DNA of 64,000 bases from Grifola frondosa (lineage: Eukaryota > Basidiomycota > Agaricomycetes > Polyporales > Grifolaceae), in assembly GCA_001683735.1 (NCBI GenBank), contig LUGG01000003.1, positions 1,240,001 to 1,304,000 on the forward strand. Direction: 5' to 3'. Below, piece by piece: positions 34,752-46,053 of this stretch; position 1 is the first letter of the stretch, and the number at the start of each line of letters is the position of its first letter. Under the pieces are notes generated by a model, which had not been told where the DNA came from, made no database searches, and was given only the letters and a program-made list of their open reading frames with translations. The position numbers were made by a program, and so were the translations under genes.

Positions 34752-36359
34752 ACCTAAAATGTGGTCTTTGATATCCAAGCTTCTCGCAACGTGTTCTGAT
34801 ACCTTTGGCTATGCCGCAATGGATCACTGATGAAATGTTAGCAGAAGAATTTATCGGTCTTGCAATATTTATGTTTAGTCCTATCAATTCAAAGCTTGTC
34901 GTACCTCTTGCCATCGCAATCAATACCATTAGAGACTAAAAATATAGGAGCGACTCCGGCAAATATGGGATGAGCGCAAGGGCCGATATATGAAGTGACG
35001 AATATATATTGAATAAGTAGTTATGTAGATTCCCCTGTGCATGCCGCCCCGGCTGTGCGTCCCTTGCTTCTCCCGCGCTTTGAAGACACCGCATTCCCAC
35101 CTCATGCCCATTCGGCAACGCATCTGCCCATCTTCCATTTGTACATCCCGCGCGCAGTACGTAACTCCGGGTATCCGAGGCGCAGATAGTAGTTCAGACA
35201 CCAGATACGGACCACGCGGGAGGAGCTCCGGTCTCGCTATTTCGCACGGCGATGATGACACTTACTATGATACATTGAATGTGGACATGTACATCATAAG
35301 TCTGACAGTACGCCGCGGCCGCCGATGGAGGCAATACTAGTAATAACTCCATATATATTGGCTGAACAAAGCGCGAAAGCCGTCGAAACCCTATTGCCCG
35401 AATCCGAATATAATACCCGCTTTATCATACTTGGAAATGCGAACCTTGGTACGAATGGAAGAGTTAACGTTTCAGACTCGGCCAGAATCGGAATCGCCGC
35501 ACCTATCACGCCATACCTATTCTGGAAGCGGCGGTTCTCCGCACAAATATTGAAAAATAATACACAAGAGCACCAAGACCAATTCTCAAGTCCGAAACGT
35601 ATACCCACAAACCCGAACCCAAATACGAAATCTGCCGCGACTCTCAGCCACCCGCACTCACCTAAACAAACTGCCTCCCCTTCTGCCGCACCACCATTTG
35701 CCGAATCACCACCGACACCGCTGCCGCGCCAAACATCTCCACCTACACCCATACCCACAGCACATGTCAGCGCGGGCACTCGCGAAAGGGGACAAGGACG
35801 TACGCCGCAGAGGATGATGAGGTGGGACCAGCGGAACCCTGCGGAGAGTCTCTGTGAAAGAGAGAACACACGAAAAATGAGATTGATGGATTCGAGTACG
35901 GAAGAACTCGTGCCACTGTGGTTGGACCATTCCAATTTACCATGTCCAGCGGTGGGAAGAGCTTCGTAAGACAGGTATCAAGAAAAGTAATAGAGCAGCG
36001 GTGGGAAAGATGTTATAATATGTTCAAGCGCTCTTTTTATGAGAGAGAAATTTACCACAGAGAGCTCCGTAGGCCTTTTTAGATCTCTTCTTGCTCTTGG
36101 TGATTTGTAGGTGTCCGGGACTGAAAGCAATATGTATTGCGTTCAAGGAGAATTCAAGAAGGTTCAAGATAAAAGAATTGCCGATGCGACGGGAACATGT
36201 CGTAAGCTGCAACGTTGGAAATTGAAGTTCGATAGAAATCAGAAAGACATGTTGAACACAGGGCACATAGCCCCATCTATGACACTCTGTTGGATGTAGA
36301 GCGTTGCTATTGAACACTGAGCGCTATCGTAGGCAAGGGATAAGCGCTGCGAGGCAATT
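34752..36359. other. Unassigned stretch with overlapping antisense ORFs
   Basis: A plus ORF at 35325-35969 (214 codons, Pro/Ser/Thr-rich centre) and a minus ORF at 35294-35935 (213 codons, Gly/Val-rich with hydrophobic runs) cover the same bases. At most one is real, and neither has a domain I know. The minus ORF has a possible 5' partner near 35000-35260. I leave the choice open. Confidence 0.3.
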
Positions 36360-36384
36360 TCTTAGAACACCGGAGCTCACATTT

Positions 36385-36950
36385 TCTGAAAGGACCCCGA
36401 ATCACGCTCAGTTGTGGACCTCGATCGAACGAGATACTGCGATCTATCGCTGCCGAAATTGCGACGGGAATTGAAGGTGATCGAGTCGGAAAGTTGTAAG
36501 TGTCATGTCATGCATGATACTACGAGGTCGCCGATCAGACACTGACACCCATTTCCGGCCTCGCAGTGTTGATCAAATGGTTACTGTTCTTTGACCGTCC
36601 AACATTCTGACCATTGATTGACTGAAGTCAGAGAATTTGTCGTCCTTCCTTCGAACCTTGGGCTTGAACCAATCAATATTATACGCGGCATCGAACGAAG
36701 TTCAAGGGGAAATTCAATATACCCTCAAGCTTGAGGAGGAGGACAATATTGATGATGTATGATACACGATATCGGCTGGTGGGCCTATGTACGCGTGAAC
36801 GAGTTTTATCTGTGATTCATCTAGTGTACGCAAATGTGGAGTCACGTTTCTTGTCTATAAGTTATGTAGCTTTAAAGGATGTGAGCCTCACTGACTACAT
36901 GTCATCAATCCTCACTGAGTGATCCACGCCGTCCGGCCAATGTAAGCATG
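36385..36950. repeat. Permuted copy of the DUF6534-unit 3' flank (unit D)
   Basis: 36385-36770 resembles 6170-6630, sharing 'gatcacgctcag'-type, 'gtcgccgatcagacact', 'ttgaccgtcc' and 'caatcaatattatac' phrases. 36770-36950 resembles 5795-5960, sharing 'gtgaacga', 'ttttat' and 'gtgattcat' phrases. The two pieces are in the opposite order to unit A. No DUF6534 coding exon is attached. Confidence 0.5.
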
Positions 36951-38027
36951 TTAGTCGAGCGAAAAGAGATGCATGTTTTAAGAAATTGTGAATCTGGGGA
37001 GGATCTCTGTAATGACATTTTCGGTGGAGGCCAAAGTGATCATGCGGTGCACAGCGTTGGATACCGGGAGTCGGCCTCGGAGAAGTAACCATCACCGCGA
37101 GCAGCAGTGATGCAACTCACGATCTGAAGACAAGCTGAATTCATCAGTCATCCATAGCAAAGTCTACATAGACAAATGCGATGACTCCGGTCGTGGCTGC
37201 CTCCGCAACCATGGTGGAAATGCGTTCCGAGCAACTGAAAAATATGTCGTGGTCGATATGGGTCATGTATGTAGCCATAGCTAGCCTCCTGTAATTAGGC
37301 TTCTGAAAGCGAGAGTTGCCGCCGCACATACCGCACACGCCAGAAGACAAGAAAGGCAGCCACTGTTGAGAATGATCAGATTGAAGTCAAAATCTAGCAA
37401 GATGTGAAATGTGTGACGAGAACATGCAGAAGCATATCGCCAATATCCAAACGGCTGAAATAGCCGATATCTAAGAGTCTATCTGCCGCCGAACTAGGGA
37501 TAATATGAACTCGGAGTAGCTGGCGTTTGATGTGAACGTATGTAGCGAGCTTGGTTAGACTGTAGCGAGTTTGCAGCACCGAACGTGTAAGATACAACAA
37601 GCTGGATCCTTATTAATACGACTGAAGCTGCTGTATAAAACATACAATCACCTCCAATTTCCGATGAAGGATGAACAACGAGTCCAGTAAAATTTCCAAG
37701 ATTAGACTGAAGGACCGCCGTATGATTATCACGAGGACAGCCCAAAGATAGGTTATCATCGCACGTTGGTATTAGGGAAAGGGCGAGTCTAAAAGGCAAT
37801 ACTTAGCAGTGGTTAATTTATGATATTAGCGAGGAAAGACAGGCGTGCAGCATGAGCGTACGGGTGAGAAAAACGATGGTCTAATGCTATCTGCAACACT
37901 CAATGGTTTGATACATCTGCGGCACGTCTGCTGGGCAAAGTGTGAAAAATGGAGACCAGGGACAGAAAGGTCCATGTTGACCAGAGCAAAGTTCCAAACA
38001 CGATAGTATTAGTCAGAGACTGTAATT
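36951..38027 (-). other. Minus-strand exon-like pieces of an unidentified membrane protein
   Basis: A minus frame near 38010-37950 reads NTIVFGTLLWSTWTFLSLVS, a convincing membrane helix. ORFs at 37494-37799, 37394-37600 and 37144-37350 follow in the same direction and could be further exons, but I cannot join them into a known family. It may be a relative of the minus-strand membrane-like ORFs at 62.06-62.53 kb. Confidence 0.3.
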
Positions 38028-38384
38028 CCGATTCACCCTGAATCGGTTATGAAACTACGAAAACACGCTGGCGTCACGTGCAGAAGCGATGGACACGTGC
38101 GAGAGCCATGGACGACGCCCCTCTTATGGCCTTTGTGAATTTGTGAATCTCCCCTCTCCCCACTCTTATGGCCTTTGTGAATCTCCCCTCTCCCAAAAAC
38201 TACCTCCACTGCACGTCACGGCTCGTCTGTTACATTACACACATCGGTATCGGTATGCATGTATTGTTATTGCTATGCATGACATATACACCTGATGCGC
38301 GTTAGCCATTCCAGTCTTGCACTACATTGTCAAACAAATCCGCCTGCATTCCGCACTTCAAATTTGTTGCTGCCATTGGGTTCG

Positions 38385-38392
38385 TATAAATA
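38385..38392 (+). promoter_or_regulatory. TATA box of the Helitron transcript
   Basis: TATAAATA lies about 260 bp upstream of the DUF6570-type ORF and immediately before ATG 38393 of a 67-codon ORF (MALFYDDGLTSKIRNTG). It may mark the start of the element's transcript. Confidence 0.4.
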
Positions 38393-38643
38393 TGGCTTTA
38401 TTTTATGATGACGGCTTGACTTCTAAGATTAGGAATACGGGTTACCCACCCCATATGTCTGTGTGCGCCCCTGTATTCTCGGAGGAGACGCCTGTGGGCG
38501 AGCTGCCGTCCGAAAGGGAGTTCAGTGGGGTGTGGGCTCAACGTACCACACTCGTCGATGAGCCCCCAATTGTGTTTGGGGGGTGTAGCGTCTAGTGTTG
38601 TATATGATCCGGCCGAGTTTAATAATGCTCAGCTACGGGGGGG

Positions 38644-41600
38644 GTGTTGCGTGACACAAGGAATGTGTGGTACGAATATGTGGACAGTGTCTCTCACTGT
38701 GATTGGCCCTTTACTGTGGCAGAGAATGAGTTGATATTCCAGGTGCCCATGACCATGTTATCTTCACGACTGCCTCTGCGATTGTTGTTGTGTTTGGCGA
38801 AAACACACCGTGTTTCAGTGCCGCGCGAACAGCGGACGCTGGCGTACCTTCGCCCTGTGCTCCGAGACCACGGTTGTACAGTAGATTGTGTGAACTCTTT
38901 TGCGCGTTTTCGCGTGCATCGTGTGCATGCTCCCTTAACTCAATCATCGTTCTCGTCAGCTACGTTGGATCATTTTCCGCCCATACCTCTCAATGCTCGT
39001 GACCATGCTGACGTCGTTCGTGAATGGTGTGCCGCGTTCTCTCCATCTGAGTTGGGCGAGCGGCCGTGCGTAGTGTGTGGTAGGCTTACCTTAGTCAAAG
39101 GCTTGAGGTCAATTCGGTTGTGCGAATTGGAGTTGGAGATGTTGGTGCGAAAGGGCGAGGGCGTTACGAGGACTGAGCGGAGGAGGGGTACGGACCCTTC
39201 TGTCGAGGTGGCAGGTCCGGTGTTGTATGAGCCTGCTATTACAGGATTGGGCAAGGATAATATGGTAGACATCTGCTGCCCGTGTGCGAATGGGGTGAAG
39301 TACGTAAGAAGCTTCCGAGAGAGGCACTGGCGAATGGCTATGGTGGGTGCAGTGCCCAAGGTACTTGCGGATGCAAACTTTCTGGAGAGGCTGATCATGG
39401 CCAAGGTTCGACACAATTTCTTCGTTACTAAGGTCAATAAGGGTCAGCGTAAGTTATGTGCGAACCCGTCATGTTTTTCGCAACCAGTGGCGAAGGTGTT
39501 TCGCACACTGCCTCCGGCGTGTCATGAATTGGATGAGTGCCTTGCGATATTGTTCGTAGGACCGTGCCCTCCGACACCGCTGGATATGCGGCGTACCCCG
39601 TTTATAGTACGTAGACAGATAGTGTACGATGGGTTGGTTGGCTACGTAACAATCATTCAGATTATCAGGATATCGAGATATCGTTGACAAATATCGCTAC
39701 ATACCCGGATGGCAACCTCCGGTATGTGTTGTTCACCATTCCGCCGACGGCGAATCCCCGCGGAAAGTCTTCGGTTTTCGACGCAGAGGTGGAAAGGGGC
39801 ACGGAGACAGGCCCGTGTTCGTTTGCGGTTCATGGCCTAACTGGCACGGAGTATGCTGGAATGACATACGATCAGAAAATATCCACGGCGTTGCGCTATT
39901 TTGACAACGGTGGTAAAGTATTGGCGTACGGACATGAGCCACAGCCAGAGTCGATTTATCACAATCCAGCTTTGTATCCTGGCATGTTTCCATGGCTATT
40001 TCCCTACGGCCTGGGCGGGTTTGAAAACGTCAGAATACGTACCCGGCTGGATCGTATTATGCACGTCCGTCATTTGTTGATGTATGCTGATCGTCGATTT
40101 CAGACAGACGAGTGCTTCCCGTTCATGGCATTCAATCATGAGCAAATAAGATCTAGCACCCATGGTGGATATTTGCTAACCTCTCGTAAAAACTTTCCTG
40201 CAGTTGTGGATAAGATTATGAATCTGAATCTCGCCGCGCTAGATGGACTCATCGAGCGTGGTCGTCATGGCGAATATGTGCAGTCGCAGACCGAGGAGGA
40301 AAAGAGGTGTTTCGAATTGATGTCTATCGTCGACCACGTAGCGGGCCATGTGCAAGGATCGGCAACTAGCCGAAAATATCAGAGAACGGAGATTAAGTCA
40401 TTGATTATTGCTCTAGGAGTCCCCGTTTTTTTTATTACATTCGCACCGGTTGACATTAAGCATCCGCTATGTTTATATTATTGTGGTGAGGAAATTGACC
40501 TGATGAGTAGTGAGCCAGACATACCGTTGCCGTGGGATTGCTTGCGTGCTATCGCATCCAATCCCGTCGCATGTGCTCGTTTTTTTCATGTAATAGTCAC
40601 CGCCTTCATACAACATATTCTGAGAGCGGGCGATGACAAGCCTGGCTTGTTCGGGAAGACTAGGTCATATTATGGCACCGTGGAGTCACAAGGTCGACTC
40701 ACGTTGCATCTTCATTTGCTTCTTTGGATCGCATCTTGCGTTAGTCCTCAGGACATTCGAGATCGAGTGTTGAATGATCCCGGTTTTAGGGCACGGCTTG
40801 TCACCTGGTTATAGTCATGTCAGACGGGCGATTACTCAAATGGTGATGGAGAGGATGTCGCAGCTCGAATCGAGATCAGGGATGGCGACGTTTCCCGTGC
40901 TAAGAACCGAAAGATGAATGGGTACCACGACCCGACTACCTGTATGCCCATCGCCCCTGATTCTGATATGGACGACGCCGCTCTAAATACGTGGTATAAG
41001 TCTATGCTGGATAAGACAGATGAGATAGTGTACCTATCTAATAGGCATGATTCTACGCATCGAAAAGGCTGTTTGCGAGGCAAACATAAAATATGCCGTG
41101 CCCGGTTTCCCCGAGACTTATATCCACGATCGGTCGTTGATCCCGAGAGTGGCGCCATCCGTCTAAAAAAAAATGAAGCTTGGATCAACACATATCATCC
41201 AGTGTTGAGTTATGTGTTAAGATGCAACTCTGACGTTACATGTTTGCTTTCGGGTACGCAGGTGAAGGCGGTTATCGCATATGTTACTGATTATGTCACA
41301 AAAACCAGTCTGAATACTCACACGTTCTTTGACACCGTGCGCACCGTTCTGGAACGAAACAGCACTCTGTTGATAGATAATGGGGATACGCGTATGGACA
41401 ACGCACGTCGGCTGATTTCAAAGATTGTGAATGCGCTCACTGCCACACAGGAGACGGGGGGACCCGCGGCATGTGCCTACCTGCTCGGTCACCCCGACCA
41501 TTATACCGACCGTATGTTTAAGACGTTTTATTGGCGAACGTATTTCTACCGGGCGGTTGACACCGGTTTTCCGGCTGACAAAAGATTCATTTCTGAACCT

Positions 41601-44600
41601 GATGTAGGCGAGAAAGTTGTCGTCGCGAAAAAGGCAGGATCGATTATACCTGCGAGTCGTGTTAATGATTACTGCTTCAGACCTGTCCGATTTGCGAAGT
41701 GGAGCTTGTACGATTACCTTAAAAAGACGGATGTTTGTCCGTTACGCGCTAAGCACAAACTTGACGAGCCCTTCTTGACGGATACGGATCATGTTTCCAA
41801 TTCTTCTTCTGGCGATGAGAATTCAGAGTGTGAAGAGGATGTAGTAGAACCTGACTCCAAAGACATTTATCGATTCACTTCCGGCCATCCGTCCGCCAAC
41901 ACGCATGGGGTGGTGCTATTACGTGGCAACAATCAGTACGTCCTCAATTTTTTGGGCGGTACTTTGCCTAGGCAGGAATGTGGTGACAGGGAAGAGTATT
42001 GTATGACGATGATGATGTTGTTTGCGCCTCAAGGATGGAGAACCGGCAAAGATCTAAAGGAAATGGACGTTACGTGGCATCACGCTTTCTCAAATACCAA
42101 TTTTGCCCCTGAGCACATGGAAGTGATGAAGAATATGAACGTACTGTACGAATGTCACGACGCCTGGGATGATTTCGCATCACAACGATGAGCTGATGAG
42201 TTACGCATGGAGATGCCAGCGAGCATAGGCGGTGTTGCGGATGTAACACAAGACGAACCTTCGTTCGATAGTGTATTGGGTGGCATCACCGAACAAGAAA
42301 TCGTGGACCTGCTGGAAGATTCTCCGGACAGCGCAGGAAAACGTACCACGAAATGTCGGATGGAAATGGGACAAATGTGTGACATGTTTGGAGTATTGCC
42401 TCAATGTCCCGTGTCCGATCTACCTCTTCACGTCAATAATACCCAGCAGATCATTAGCTCCCGACCGAACAGAACATCTTCGGTATGGAAAGAATATGTG
42501 GAGCGCGCGAGAAATCTTGAACTAGAACGTAAAGCGGGCGGTGTAAATGTTGCTTCATCCAGCGTAACTCTTTTGGCTAGCCCTTTGGAACGTGCGTACC
42601 GGCTGCAAGCAGTGCCTATCGTAAGGGTATTAACACAGACCGAATTGAACGAGTTAACGTCACGTGGTCTGGACACTTCACGTGGGCCCCAAGACAAACA
42701 GATCGTGTTATTGTACATGGTGATCGAAACGTTTACCCTTAACGAAGACCAAATACGCGCGTTTTACATCGCAGCTTATTATCTTCATCATCATGAACCG
42801 GATGCGCTGTATATGCACTTGGGCGGTGTGGGAGGCACAGGCAAGTCGCGTGTCTTACTTGCTCTTATGTTTTTTTTAATTGTCCGTCGTGAGGAACATC
42901 GGTTTGTAGTATGGGGACCTACAGGTACCTCTGCCGCGCTTGTTGACGGTAGCACATATCACTCACAACTCGGTTTTGGGCATAAGGGAGGAGATTCGGA
43001 CCGCATGCCCGGCACTACTGCTCTATCCAAAGTTCGGGGCCGGTTGGACCGCGTTGATCTTGTGTTTTTAGACGAGGTATCTATGGTATGTTGTGCAGAC
43101 CTGTATAGGATAAGTGCTCAAATGACGAAAGCTTTTGATGATCCACTAATACCCTTTGGCGGCAAGAGTTTCATTTTAGCGGGGGACATTGCGCAACTGC
43201 CTCCCCCCGGTCAAGGGGCTCATGCTCTTTATTCAGACACTATTGCGTCTTGGTCTTCAGGTCAGAGTGCTAAACACCAGGCGAACTCGATCGGAAAGGC
43301 ATTGTGGCATATGTTTACTTGCGTCATTATTCTTCGTCAAAACATGCGCCAGACCGGTATGTCATCTGAAGATATTGCGTTTCGCACCGCGCTCGATAAT
43401 CTTCGCTTAAAGGCGTGCACAGATACAGACATTGCATTGTTTCGCACACGATGTGTGTATCCGACACTAGGCGACACTGTTCTTACAGATGCACGCTTTC
43501 GAGATATATCTATTATCACCGCACGGAACCATCATCGTGATGGGATTAATGAGTGTAAAGCACGTCGCTTTGCTGTGGAGCACCATAAACAATTACAGCA
43601 TTTTACTCGGTAGATACCTGGGCAAAACAAAAGGACGACTCATCCGTTCGACGATCGCAGCGAAGCGCTTCTGACTTGTTAGATCCCATTCGCACCACTA
43701 ATATTATAGACCCCATTTTGCAGAAGACGTTATGGAATGTGCCACCCTCCCTTGCAGATCATCATCCAGGCGTCCTTTCGTTATGTGAGGGAATGCCTAT
43801 TTTGTTGAAAAATAACGAGGCGACCGAGCTTTGTGCCACTAACGGTGCTGAGGCAGTAGTGGGAGGTTGGGATTTTTCATGTCGTTCATGGCAATCGTAA
43901 GGTGCTAGATACATTATTTGTGGAACTGATCACTCCTCCACGAAACGTGCAGATCGATGGCCTGCCTCCAAACATAATACCGCTAGCTAAGGTGTCGAAA
44001 AGAATCAAATGCGTGTTACCTAACGATTCTGTTGCAAGTATACTTCGGGACCAAGTGGGCGTTCTTCAAAATTTCGCAATGATGATTTTGGAGCACAAGG
44101 ACGCACCCGGCCATCAAACGTATGTCATTTGAAATATAGCCGCACCCATTTGTCGATGTACACCGCTTTGTCCCGCAGCGCGTCCCTCCAGGGCACCGTT
44201 ATCGTTGATAACTTTGATCACACCAAAATGCAAGGCGGCGTAACGGGCGGCCTTCGTCGGGAGTTGCAAGACCTTGAAATTCTTAATGATATCACAAACA
44301 TGTCGTTTAAGCGTTCTCTCCCTAAAGCAGTCCACGGCACGTGTCGGAACACCTGGATTCAATCCTATGTTTCATATTATGGTCTACATCACGTCCCTCC
44401 CAACGTGCACCCCGCGTTGGACTGGAGCCAACAACGAGCGCCGACGAGCGTCGTTTGTCGTGAGCGGGGTCAGTGGCGCTTGGTCGGAGATTCGAAAAGG
44501 TCCGCAACCACCCCGTCCGACACAAAAGACGATCGGAAACATCGTGGGCACCTGTCGTTCGATCGCTGTTCCCTCCAAACGTCGTTGTCTCGACGTTAAC

Positions 44601-44620
44601 CCTTCGTCGTCGTCTGTCGT
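38644..44620 (+). pseudogene. Helitron replicase: DUF6570-like, HUH Rep and PIF1 helicase (broken)
   Basis: This is one long rolling-circle transposase, read in pieces. N-terminal part (38644-39687): IPLNARDHADVVREWC and CVVCGRLTLVKGLRSI, then FLERLIMAKVRHNFFV and LDECLAILFVGPCPPTP, the DUF6570 layout. Rep domain: YPGMFPWLFPYGLGGFEN, the HUH motif HLHLLLW (HLH codons 40707-40715) and the catalytic tyrosine helix YVTDYVTK (41280-41303). Helicase: Walker A GGVGGTGKS (42822-42848), Walker B LVFLDEVSM (about 43058-43084), GDIAQLPPPGQG, and the SF1 C-terminal motif MYTALSRSASLQGTVIVDNF near 44155. Damage: frame change near 39633, TAG at 40812-40814, TGA at 42189-42191 between SQR and ADELRM, and frame changes near 43605, 43870 and 44080. 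No single ORF survives, so the element cannot move by itself. Confidence 0.9.
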
Positions 44621-44639
44621 CGTTCAACCTACATCTCCT

Positions 44640-45475
44640 TTGTATGGGTTTATATGGGATCGCACAAACTGGAGCTGTGCATACGATTCTACGCTTACGA
44701 TAATATGGAATATATTGCAGGAAGAACGTGAGCAGTGGATGAACACCGACAGCGCCGGCAATTTATTATTTCGACACCTAATCGCTGGTATGCACAACGT
44801 GCGTAACGATTCCGGCTTATTTGAACCTCTTCGTGATGAGTTTCGGGACTTACTATTTGCTATGAATCCGCAGGCGTTCCCCAGAACTGGATCATCATTG
44901 ACCCGCTCGCCGACGTCTTACAAGTATTATTTAGCACTTCGGATTCGTTTGCGACATCCACTATGATCTGTGAGCATTGTGAATGTAATGAAGTGGTGGC
45001 GACTGACCATTGTTCCTCATACGTGTGGAACATTTATCCATTCATAGGACATGCCGATAATGGGACAAGCGTTGTTATGGCTACAACTCACGACTTTGCC
45101 TGTCGTCTTCTATCGGAAGGATACCTTACTCGCTGTGGCGATTGTTACAACATGTGCCCTGTGAGCACTACCGTTCACGAGCCCCCCCTTTTATTGTTCT
45201 CGATATTGCGCACATGACTGACACCGCTAGGCCCGTAACTATCAGTCCATACATCTCCCTTCTTGTTGACGGCGAAATTATCCGTTGGCATTTGCATGGT
45301 ATATGGTATGCAGGCTCTTCACATTTTACCTCGCGCGTTATCACTCGTCCCAGCAGGTTTGGTATCATGACGGTTCACTACCGGGAGAATTTGTGTATAT
45401 GAAGGCCAACTCGACGATAACATTTCTGAATTGCATCACGCTCGGGACGTCACATCTGTCATGTGTTATATTTTA
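44640..45475 (+). pseudogene. Cysteine-protease-like (USP/papain-fold) ORF downstream of Helitron helicase
   Basis: After the helicase a separate coding stretch reads WDRTNWSCAYDSTLTIIWNI, a typical nucleophile box with Cys at 44676-44678. Next comes a Cys-rich patch CEHCECNEVVATDHC with YLTRCGDCYNMC, then GIWYAGSSHFTSRVI with the candidate catalytic His at 45320-45322, and QVWYHDGSLPG with Asp. Cys...His...Asp order and the N-x-S-C-A-Y-D-S start look like a ubiquitin-specific-protease or related papain fold. I have seen similar tails in basidiomycete Helitron proteins, but cannot cite a family. The reading frame changes near 44963, 45185 (in a C-run) and 45345, so this copy is broken. It was probably the C-terminus of the replicase polyprotein. 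Confidence 0.55.
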
Positions 45476-45628
45476 GATCCAACTCCCGCCTCGCCGTCAT
45501 AACGTTCTTTCAATCATACTCGATCGGCCAGAAACCTGATGACATGCCCGTCAGAACGGCCTGCTAACAGTTACGATACGTACTGTTGTATAGCCCGCCT
45601 GGCAACCTATCATCTCCACGTCTCATGT

Positions 45629-46053
45629 TCACCATGTAGGCCCCACCATGCTATGCCTGACCGCGATCACTTCCCCATACCACACCTGATCTTCGTCAAA
45701 TTCGATGACGTTGATGTTCGGGTGGTCCAAATTCCAGCTTTCGAAATAATACAGCGTTATGTCCACTATTCGTCCAGGACCGTCATGGACATATACCCGA
45801 CATCTTGTGTACAGATCTGACATCCAGGGAATGCGAACGTGGCTTCCGTTAGGCATATGTCGGTGACTCCGTTGATCATGTATCGATGCAGCGGAATGTG
45901 CACGAAACGAGCAGCGCCGTTTATAGGCACGTAGAATGCACGGACCGTGCGTGCCTTAAAAACGATGAGTATGCATGTTTGGGAATATTCCAGCGTACTC
46001 ATACTCACGTCAATAGGCATGATGGGACTTTCGAAACCCCGACCGGCGTGCAC
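45629..46053 (-). CDS. Unknown protein in Helitron island (two minus exons)
   Basis: Minus-strand ORF 45766-46053 contains FKARTVRAFYVPINGAARFV and is followed by 45629-45856 with DLYTRCRVYVHDGPGRIVD and WNLDHPNINVIEFDEDQVWY. An intron between TFAFPG and SDLYTR would join them. Beta-rich alternation suggests an OB- or beta-sandwich-like domain, but none is recognised. The first part loosely resembles the xGRxxxALxF...G module of the paralogous genes at 49.5 and 51.35 kb, on the opposite strand. That resemblance is weak. Confidence 0.35.
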
